Under the pieces are notes generated by a model. The model searched no databases. It had not been told where the DNA came from and saw only the letters and a list, made by a program, of their open reading frames with translations. The position numbers and the translations under genes are program-made. From Heterotrichella gracilis (lineage: Eukaryota; Sar; Xanthophyceae; Tribonematales; Xanthonemataceae), in contig JAULBX010028791.1 of NCBI GenBank assembly GCA_032358255.1, forward strand, positions 1-26,639: 26,639 bases of DNA. The letters are read 5' to 3'. Positions 10,973 through 20,200 of this stretch are shown here, piece after piece; the stretch's first letter is position 1; each line of letters begins with the position of its first letter.

Positions 10973-13900
10973 ATGGATACTGTGACGGACGAGCCTTCTC
11001 TGTGGGACATCCCTCAGCCAATTTACACCAGTGAGCACCCGTGTGCTTCTGTGCTGGTGGTGCAAGTGCTGGGCGTGGAAGAGCTGGAGCTTGTGAAGCC
11101 GATAGAGGTAAAATGGGTCCCTGGCTGGGCTAGAGATGTCATGTTGAGGAGGCTGCATTATGGGCTGACCCACAAATGCTCTCCAACCTGCAGGCGTTGA
11201 AGTGGTGGCACAAGTTTTACTATACCATAGAGCGACACCTCACCACCCACACCATATCCAAGCTGCCAGGTACGGGTGCCTGGCAAACCGTGGAAGCATG
11301 CTGATGTGGTTTGGTGTGTGGCGGTCATGGGTGTTTCGTTGCAGTGTGATAAGGATTGTCGGGGCCGAACAGATTGCCCTGGATGCGCAGGGGATGTGGA
11401 GAAGTTCAGCGTGCTCGCCAACGTCCATGACCGGACTCCTGAGCATGGGGCGGAGCTGCTGGGTGCAGCGGTTCAGCTCCTTGGGGCTGTGGAACAGGTG
11501 AGCTTACTTGGCACACATCCCTTCATTTGGACCGCTGTGTATGCTTACAACCCGAGCTGCGTCATCGGTACCCACTGCAGCAGCTGCACACAACAGCATC
11601 CCTTCCGCAGAGGCCTGAGGCCTCCAATCTGGTCGATCCTGTGCAGGTGCCAGCCTTCCCTAGCGGCAAGAAAGTGGCTGTGCAGATGGGTCTGCACACG
11701 GGCAACCTGGCCACTGGCATCGTTGGGGCCACCACCATAGCATACCACATGTTCGGCAAGACGCTCAAGGTGGCCACGATGTTGGCGTGCAACGCGCAGC
11801 CTGGGACGCTGTTGGTACGTTCGCTGTGCTCGTCGCTGTGTAGGTGGTGTTTGAAGGGAGTTGCATTCCAACCTGGGTGCCTCAGCCTATCGATGGTTAC
11901 GAAAGCAAGGTCATATCTGAACGGTTACTCAGTGGGCAGGTGGTGGCCCACCCGTCGTGGTGCTTACCGTGCTTTCGAGGTTTGAATGGAATTGCATTGC
12001 TCCGTGCAGGTTTCAAACGACTGCTGGCAGCTCCTGGCCAACGACATGGACTTCGAGCGGGCTGAAACGCTGACCTTCCACAAGGAGCTCGTGGATACCT
12101 TTCTGTATAAGGTACGTCGTCGTTGGGGAAGCCCACGGCCTTGTGGGTAGGATCAATTGTATCCATTCCATGCGATCCTTTCACCGAACCTTCTGCATGG
12201 AAGATGGTGACGTCGATGTCGAGAAACCTTCGAATTGGAGACAGCACATAACGGCATGGGACAGCTGGCGACTCAGTATTAGGCGTTTTTGCGTATCAGC
12301 AGCGCCCATTTGTTTGAACGTGGAATGTTTGCCCGTTGAAACGACACATGGTACATTCGACCCCAGTGGGAAAGCTACTACACCTTGTTTTCTGGCCACC
12401 TGAACACACACTCGACGTTGCATTTTCGAGCAGCCGTGGTGGTTGCAACGTGGGGCTATTGCTGCAAGCACAGTACCAGACCCTACCAGACACTCTTTGC
12501 GCTTTGAAGCATAATCGCACTCTTGACAACCCATGCAGTACAACCACGTACTGGGGGGGGGGGCTAGTGTGAGCAGCTTGTATCCTCTGCACAGCACAGC
12601 GGCTGCCAGCTTGTCGTGGGCTCTACCTTCACACACACACTCCAGCACAAGCACGCGCCCTAGCTTGCGGATAAGCGGCCATTTGCCCACCCGCCTGAAA
12701 ACCACCCCAAACCCTAAACCCTAAACCCCCGTATCTTCCTCCTGCAGCCGCGCCAGGCAGGGCCCTCCAGCCGCCCCTCCGACCCCCTCGACCACCCCTC
12801 CTCTACCCACCACGACAGCTGCGGCCTGAGCCCCCACACCCTCTGCTACGACAGCCCCGCGGTGGATCGCGAATTCACCCTTTACCACAGCCACCACACG
12901 CGGTTCCTGGAGAACTTGTGGAACTCCTTTTCGGTGGTTCTTGGGGTGCTGTTCCACTACCTGCACGTCTACAAGGGCAAGGAGTCGGGGTCGGAGCAGT
13001 GGACCAGGCTGCTGTGCGTGCAGCTGTGCTGGGGGATGATGCAGTTTGTGGCGCCGCAGGTCTACGACAGGTAAACCCTAAACCCTGAAGCAGCAGTGCA
13101 TCGCGTAACTTCTCACTGCAACGCAACGCAGGATGGAGCCCGGGTATAATGGTGTACTCAGCTCTGCGGCCCCATAAACTTGTTTGTGCCGTAGACTAGG
13201 CTGGATGCCATCCCGTATGTAGCTAGTGTATAGCACCTTGGTGCAAACATTAACCCTGAGGTGAACTCTAACACTAACCTGGTTGTGCAGGTATCACGAG
13301 CTGGGCTGGATGGCTTCCCGCTTGCACCTGGTGTATAACACACTTCGGTGCAAACCCTAATTCCTTGACCCTAAGGTGTAAACCCTAAACCCTAAGGTAT
13401 CAACCTGGTTGTGCAGGTATCGCGAGCTGGGCTGGATGGCTTCCCGGCTGCACCTGGTGTACAACACATCGGTGCCGGGGTCGTTCGCATTTGAGGACCC
13501 GCTGCGGAGCCGGATGCTGGCCTTTGGCATGAGCGGCGCCATTGTGCAGTGCCTGGGGTTCAAGGTGCGCCAAGGGTTGTAGGGTTGAGGGTGCGCCTAG
13601 GTGTAGGATGTAGGATTTAAGGTGCGGCCTGGCGAAAGGTAGCAGTGGGAGGCTGTCAGCGTATTCTTTTGAACATGCAATAGTCCAAGTTAGCAGCGCA
13701 TGTTAGATAGTTAGTTACATGCTTTCCAGCAATACAGCCAGGTTAGCAGTCAGTCTTGCACATGCGGCGCCACGCAGCACTTTCCTGGCACTGTTTGAAC
13801 CACTTATTGATCCCATGCGACTTGAGGTCCTAGCAGCTAGCAGCGCATGTGCCACCTGGAATACTTGATATTGCATCCATATGGCTTGGGCGGTACAGGC

Positions 13901-14906
13901 TTAGTGCAGCATGCTCTGCGGGTGGGGGAGTGGGCGCATCTACCGCCGCATTGCATGCACCAGCGCTCTGACCCTGGTTATTGGCGTCCATGCGACGGGG
14001 ATGATGGTTCAGGCGTGTGCTGCACCATCCGCAAGGCAGGCTACCGGTGGGGCGCCAACCCTGTAGGGTTTGAGGGTCACCTAGGCGGTCAACTGTTCAG
14101 GGTTTAGGGTATGCAACCTCTCAGCTGTGACCCCAATGAGTGCACTTACTGGGTCACCAAGTGGGGCATATCATGTGTAGAAGCTTGTGTTCCACTTCTT
14201 TCCCTCGTGTCGCAGGTTTGAATCCATGGCAGGTGGTGCCTGTTTTGCCTTGGCCATTGTGACCTACCACAGAACCAACTGTTTAGGGTTTTGGCAGCCG
14301 CCCAGTCCTGGCACCACTGCCTAGGGTTTTGGGGTCATCCACCACCACCTGCGCATCACTTGCGCTGGCACTGAGTGGTGTGGTGTGTGTGCAGGTCCGA
14401 TTCCACCGCCAGATGATTCTGTCGCTCTCAGTCCTGGCCATGGTTGCCTACTACATGGCGCAGAACCATGCGCTGGGGGCCATTCAGGTCACGCCAGGCT
14501 ATGTGGCCGTGCACTTCCTGGTCACGGTGGTGGTGCCAGGTGAGGGGGAAACCCTTGGCTAGGGTGTGGCGGTGCACGTACCCTTGCGCGTTCATCCACT
14601 CTTGAGTTCAATCCCACACTGCGCTCACATCTCGTACCTGGGACCAGCACTTGCACAGCACTCCTCTCCCATAACAAACCCCCGCCACCCGCACTTGACC
14701 CCACCACCTATGCCCCCCCCCCCTCCGCCATAGCAACCACCTCAGACATGCCCCCCATCCTAACGCCCGCCCCTCTTCCTGCAGCGCTCATCACCCGCGC
14801 CTGGGACCAGCACCTGCACAAGTCCTTCCGGTCGCACTGGCAGAATAGGCAGCAGCACCACAGTCCCGCACCCACCGGCAACAGCAAGGTGCATCAGAAG
14901 CAGTGA
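10973..14906 (+). CDS. Degenerate class III nucleotide-cyclase-like membrane protein, 9 exons
   Basis: Exons: 10973-11107, 11194-11269, 11345-11497, 11581-11814, 12010-12111, 12748-13070, 13417-13564, 14395-14539, 14785-14906; about 479 residues. Exons 1-5 match a class III cyclase fold in order: ASVLVVQVLGVEEL (beta-1), a helix ending THTISKL, IVGAEQIALDAQG, VQMGLHTGNLATGIVG, FGKTLKVATML. Compared with the family, the first metal Asp is Gln, GDA is GAE, the Asp of FGDT is Lys, and the catalytic Asn and Arg of NVASR are lost, so cyclase activity is unlikely. Exons 6-9 encode four or five hydrophobic segments (LWNSFSVVLGVLFHYLHV, MILSLSVLAMVAYYMA, AVHFLVTVVVPAL), placing a membrane domain after the cyclase domain. 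Exon 2 to exon 3 does not stay in frame. More 5' exons are possible, since an acceptor-like AG precedes the ATG. Confidence 0.65.
11345..11497 (+). other. Frame disruption in cyclase-like exon 3
   Basis: Exon 2 ends in phase 1, and joining it to this exon gives a TGA at once. The best family match at the start of the exon (IRIVGAEQIALDAQG) lies one frame away. The second half (DVEKFSVLANVHDRTPEHGA), which leads correctly into exon 4, lies in another frame, with the switch at a GGGG run near 11391-11394. Two single-base losses would explain both shifts. Whether they are assembly errors or real lesions cannot be told from sequence alone. Confidence 0.6.
12708..12747 (+). repeat. Telomere-type repeat at a cyclase-gene acceptor
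   Basis: Three CCCTAAA-like units (12708-12730) are followed by a pyrimidine tract and the acceptor cctgcag (ends 12747). CTAAAC is placed 25-35 bases upstream of the AG. Confidence 0.75.
13071..13087 (+). repeat. Telomere-type repeat fused to a 5' splice site
   Basis: The intron after exon 6 begins GTAAACCCTAAACCCTG, so the donor hexamer GTAAAC is itself part of the telomere-type repeat. Confidence 0.7.
13192..13352 (+). repeat. Exon echoes: two extra copies of the exon-7 start
   Basis: Exon 7 begins gtatcgcgagctgggctgg (13417). A close copy at 13291 (gtatcacgagctgggctgg) keeps the acceptor gttgtgcag and about 60 coding bases (RYHELGWMASRLHLVYNT) before diverging to a stop. A degraded third copy lies at 13192-13252 (ggctggatgccatcccg..gtgtatagcac). 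The 13291 copy could be used as an exon in correct phase but would truncate the protein. Confidence 0.85.
13350..13397 (+). repeat. Telomere-type repeat between an exon echo and exon 7
   Basis: Degenerate then perfect CCCTAAA units lie about 20 bases before the exon-7 acceptor (cag at 13414-13416). Confidence 0.65.
14621..14663 (+). repeat. Exon echo: copy of the last-exon start
   Basis: The block containing cctgggaccagcacttgcac matches exon 9 at 14785 onward (cctgggaccagcacctgcac). It has lost the acceptor AG (ctgcgctc in place of gcagcgctc). Confidence 0.7.
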
Positions 14907-17253
14907 GCCCGGCAAAGGTGCCTTGGAAATGATCCCTGCTAAAGGGGCCTCGTAAATGAGCCCCGCCAGAGGAGGAAATGGCGGGTGTGATCCGCAAATG
15001 AGCCCCGCATGGCAGCTTGCAAGGGTTTGGGGGGGCCTCGGGAGACGCTTTCAACGTTTTTCTTCTTTTACTGAGGGCCGCGGCATTGGTACCCCTGCAA
15101 GGGCGTTTTGGGGGTAAGGAGGGGATGCGTGTATTGATTGGGCCAACAGCTTGGTCTGTCAGCTTTGGTGTGTGGGAGGCATTTGGTCTGAAGTGAGGAG
15201 ACGGCAGGGTGGTACTTAAACCCTTATGCCTCTAACCCTACAAAACTTGACAAACAGGGTGGGTGGTGTCAAGCCGCACCAGTCGCTCTCCCCGTTGCAA
15301 TTGTTTTCTGCTTGGCATACCGTGACAGGTATTCTGTACTAGGGGAGGTGCTGCCATGCCCTGCCCAAGTAGCCTATACTAATAGCCGTAAGTTTCCCTA
15401 GTAATAAACACGGCCAATATTATTTTTGCACTGTGTGCCGTAGCCCTGTTGGGGCGAGTAGAATGCAGCTGCATTTTCGGCGGATGCCTACGTACTGTGG
15501 GTTTTTGTGCTGTTTCACGCTTTTTCCTGGGGTTAGTGTGGACGGGGGGCATCCACATGTCAAGCTGGACCCTATTGTACCCTCGCCACGCTTCCCCAGC
15601 ACATCAGTACCCTAAACCAAACCCTTGAATTCTGCCCACGGCTAATATATGTATATAGCGGCGTAGCGGCGTAAACTACTGAGTACTTGTCGGGGTTTTG
15701 TGGGGGGACGAGGGGGGTTTAGGGTTAGGGTTTATCACGCTTTCAGCAGCAAGCAATCTGTGCTTTGGTTAAGAGCATCTGTGCGCGTGAAGCTGCAGCA
15801 CCCTGGTCTGGTCAAGAGTGGAGAACGTTCAGTGAGTCGTCTTGGTAAGGGGTGTTGGTGCCGAACCCCTAGCGGGGGTTTTAAGTGTTGTGTACCCTGT
15901 GGCACTGCCCATCAGTGGCTGTGTGCATGTATTTCCATCATTCCTTTCCCTGGTGCTTCCATCCCAGTAGTAAGTAGGTACTCCACCGTTTCCTTGTCAG
16001 TACTCCGTATGCGCATTCTCAAAGGGCCATAGCATACCATGAAGCCTGCCTGACGTCTGGGCTGTTTGTCTCTTGTCCTTAGCCCAACTTCGCAGGTTGT
16101 TTCAGAACTTTGCCAAGTTCAACGTGGTCTTGAGCCGGGAGGGCGAACGTCCTTGTAGGGCAACTCTAAGGTTTGGGTTGCTCAAGCTCTGTCCACGGGT
16201 TGTTTCTGTCCAACTGTGTGGTCATTAGGGTTTAGGGTCTCTGGGCTCACTGGCTCCGTTTATTTGGGGTTGTAGTGGTCTTTCTTGCGTTACATTTGGC
16301 AACCTCCGGCACCCACTGGTGCTGGAGGGGGCGCATTTGGGAGGCAATATGAGGGGGGTCAACCCCTGAGCGGCGGCAGTCCAGCTAGGGCCGATGTGCC
16401 ACCTTCAACAAAGTTTTGCAACGCATGCATGTGGCCATCAATTTCAAACGACTTCTAATGGGTGGCCTTTGATCCGAGAGCCTCTCGGCTCAGGCTCTGT
16501 AACTTGAGTGATCACAAATTGTCATTGAATGTCAGACGTGGCGTCCCAAGAACCAAACAATGCTTTTCAAGCCGTTGCCGCAGCGGCTGATTGCCTTGTG
16601 TGCCCCTAAAGGCGCTTCCCAAACCAGGTGCATATGCCATATGATATCAAAATTTTGGGCCTGGCCTGGCCTCTTTATCATTAAAATGATGCGTACCAGT
16701 TATGCCATTCGGAATGAAATCATCGGTATGGGTTGCCAACCCAATTGAGGCTCAAATTTGTTATCTAGCTGCCGTGCAATGAAATCCCTTCCTATGGTCA
16801 AACTTTGGTATCTCTGAAGGAGGAGGAAGGAAGATAAAACACTGAACATAATTTGGTAGAATGCAGGAAGTTATGGCCACAATCAAAATCGTCACGAAGA
16901 CCCATTCCTAGGAGCCTCAGGGGCAAGCAGCAGTGGTAGCACTGCGAGAAACTTATCTGATACATTTCTGATGGTTTATATTGATACTACCAATGCCGGG
17001 CACAGCAACGAGGCATCATGATCAGTGACCCTACACCCCAAGGGATCCCTACTCCCAGCACTGCACTGCCCTGGCAACCCCACCGTGTCCCCCACCCAAC
17101 CTCAGTATTGAACGACACGAAACAAAAGAGATATGTCCATCCAAATGGGCAAAAGCTGCTTCGGCCCCCCTCCTAGGGGCCCCATCTCAACCCCTTCCAC
17201 CAAACAAACCTGTCACCCACCCCACCCCCCACCCCCCACCCCCTACCCGCCGC
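14907..17253. other. Convergent intergenic interval between cyclase-like gene and TERT
   Basis: No gene was found. Short open frames (15433-15615, 15700-16032, 16560-16748) lack recognisable features. A telomere-type tract TTTAGGGTTAGGGTTT lies at 15718-15733. The 3' untranslated regions of both flanking genes should lie here, but no poly(A) signal near either stop was obvious. Confidence 0.5.
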
Positions 17254-20200
17254 TCAGTACTCGATCGCATCAAACACCGCGGATCGAGCCGGGTCCACCA
17301 CATGCGCCAGCTGGGCCGCCAGGTGGCGCCACCTCGGGGCCGCCAGGTCCTCGCCCAAAACCCTCAGCAGGGTTTTGTACCTGGCCTGCTTCCGCCCCAG
17401 TGCGCGCGTGAAGGCAGTGAGGCCCAGCCATGTGATGTGGGAGGGTGACACGTGGCAGGTGCAGGGGGTGCGCAGCCTGGGGGGTTGGGGGGAATCCTGG
17501 GGTGGGTGGGGGGTGGGGGGTGCAGTGATTGGTATGTGTGTGACAAGCGGGGGGTATTCTCCGGCCCAGTGCGCAAGTGAAGGCAGTGCTCACTCAACCC
17601 CCAGCCACGTGATGTGGGAGGGGGACAAATGGCATGTGCAAGGTGGGGTAAGGGATGGCTTTGGTGCGAGTTGGTGCCGCGGTGGGTTGCAACCAGGTTG
17701 GGAACCCAGATGAACCCTATACACTACCCTAAACACCACCCTACCCCAAACCGCTGCAGTTCCACTCTACATTCACCCCTTTTTCCCCCCACCACCAGCA
17801 CCCACCTGCTCCTGGCCCCCCTGCTCCTCCCCCGCACCATCCCCACCATGCAGCGCACCCCCTGGCGCACAGCATCCACCAGCCCCCGCTGGTCTACACC
17901 CCCACCATGGGGCAGCGCCGACACGTGGCAGTGGAACTTCATGGCCGCCAACAGGAAGGTCTGCGGGTGAGGGCGGGGGGGTGGGGGGGTGCGAAGGGGC
18001 AGGGGGGAGAGGAGGGAGGTAAATCACTCATCCTCGATGTAAATAAACGGAACAATCCTATCCCCTCGATTTACAATGTCCTACGTAAGCTGATGCTGGT
18101 TTTTCTGGGGCAAGGCTGACGCTCAGCCTAGGGCGCACTTCATGGGCAGCGCCAACACGTGGTAGTGGAAATTCATGGGGGCCGACAGAAAGGCCTGTTA
18201 GATGGGTTTGGGAATTCGTGTTTGCCTCCAAAGAATGTTTTGTTAACCAGGCGACAGGATGCGTGGGCAAGGCTTCATGAGAGGGAACCCATTTTTTTTT
18301 GGCTCTATTATTATAAGAAGCCAAAATAACATAAGCGCCCTGCAGCAATGACTCCTGTGCCCCCACCTGGTATATGTTGAGGCGCACAATTGCTGGGGAG
18401 TTAATGGATGTGTCAAGCAACAGGGGGTGGCACTTGGGGCGCAGGTGCTGGCACAGCTTGAGGGACAGCTGGCGACCCGCAGCCTGCGAGGTTGGGGGGA
18501 AAGGTAATTGGCAGGTGGCAGGCTGCCAGCGTATGCTGCCGTGGTGTGGTGCAGTTTCTTTTGCGTGCACGCGTGTGTGTGTGTCGGTGGTGGTGTGTGT
18601 GGGGGGAGGTAGGTGGGGTGTTTGAGGGAAAGCTGGTGACCAGCGGCCTGTGTGGCAGGGGGCCAATGTTGGCGCAGCTCATTTGGTCAAATGCGCAGAG
18701 CCCACTTGGAGCCCAATTGGTCAAAGCCTGGCTTAACAACGTCAAAGCACAGTCGCTCAAATGCGCGGGCACAAGCGCAGCATGCATGGTTCCCTGTGTA
18801 CGATCCTATCCCCCTACGCAACGATCACATGTGGTCCATCATGTATGATCGCTCACGTGATGATCATGATGTACGGTATGATCCCCCACCTTGGTGAGGG
18901 GGAGGGTGAGTGACCTCGCCAGGTGCTGGCCGTGGTAGCGGGTGTAGTCGGCCTGCGGGAGGGGAGGTAATGCCCTAGGTTAGGGTCTAGGGTATGTGAT
19001 TTGGGGTTTAGGATTAAGGCGCAGGGTGCAGGATGTAAGGTGAGTGAACTGGCCAGGTGCTGGTCGTTGTGTGTAGGTAGGGTGTGTACGTGGCCTGCAG
19101 GAGGGAGAATAATGCCCTCCATTGAGGTTTAGGGTTTAACTGCAGGGTTTAGGGTTTACCACCCCAAGGTGTGCAGCTAATTGGCAGGCCACAGCACCAA
19201 TCAGGGCTTTGGCTAAGGGTAATTACTATTACCCTTATCAGAGTCACAACCAAGGGTGTTAATCAAGCTTCTGATTAGGGTTCTCAGGGTTTGCCACCCA
19301 CCTGCAGCTCCAGGGTTTGGCAGTTTATGAGCAGGCCGCACCAGCGCACCCAGCGCTCGCCACCTGGCGTTGCCTGGTAAACGCCAGGTGGCAGCCTCAC
19401 ATCGCCCACGCACAGCTGGAAGCTGAGGCGCGTCTTGGAGGGGTTGACGTAGCAGCCGTAGTCGGGGAACCCTGCGTAGGGTTCTGGCTGAGTGGGGTTT
19501 TCTTTGAAGTTTTTAGTGTAATTCCGGCAGGGTGCCGGTGCTATTAAGGACAAATACCATGACAGATTGACAAATGGTTGAATTCAAAACGCGGGTGTGC
19601 ACAGCTGTGTAGGCCGCGTGCTTGGTAGGTGCTGGTTGTATTGTGGGGCATTTGCGCATTTGTCAGGGTTAGGGATTTGTGAAGGGTACGCAGGTTGTAT
19701 GGGTATTACGAAGCCTTTAGGCCATTTTGTTTGATATTTTGGAAACAAAATATGACAAGCATTAAATTTCGTCTTGTCTTGCCTTGCAGCAGCTTCAGCA
19801 CCAGCGCCTCAGCAGCGGTCCTGGAGGGTGTGATGAAAAGGGTGGCAAGGGTTGTGTAGGATTTCTGCAAGGGTTTCTCCAGGGGCTTGCCTTGCAGCAG
19901 TCGCAGCACCAGCGCCTCAGCAGCGGTCCTGGAGGGTGTGATGAACAGGAAGTCGTCTGTCAGGCGCAGCAGAATGGACTGGGGGCGGGGTGGGGGAGGG
20001 GGCATCGCCACCCCCCACCCCTGCCGCCGCTGCGCCGACTGCTGCTGTGAGCATGGATGTCGCTGTGGGTGTGGGTGGGGGGGTGTTGTTCCTTCCCATT
20101 GTGGCGGATGCTGCACCGGCTGTGGTGGGGTGCGGTGGTGATGCCCTGTTGGCCTGCCACCTGGCGGTGGTGGCGAGATGGCGGCGTGCGACTGCGCGGT

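Larger units (their letters stand above)
17254..18952 (-). other. TERT: TERT C-terminal extension (thumb) exons 12-15
   Basis: After TLELQ comes ADYTRYHGQHLARSLTL, then KLCQHLRPKCHPLLLD and VRLNIYQ, all in the order seen in the thumb of animal and plant TERTs. The last exon runs ITWLGLTAFTRALGRKQARY to FDAIEY and stop. The thumb contacts the RNA-DNA hybrid and supports repeat addition. The last exon starts after the acceptor just above 17476, fixed by phase with the preceding exon's donor (gtgggtgc). Confidence 0.92.

Noticed and set aside
10631..11173. 180-codon minus-strand open frame
   Set aside because: It lies antisense to the first exon of the cyclase-like gene and resembles no family; the sense strand has matching splice sites and homology.
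14197..14232. tRNA-like TTTGAATCC block
   Set aside because: No matching acceptor stem or anticodon arm could be folded around it.
16560..16748. Short open frame in the convergent interval
   Set aside because: 62 codons with no recognisable features, conserved motif or regulatory context.
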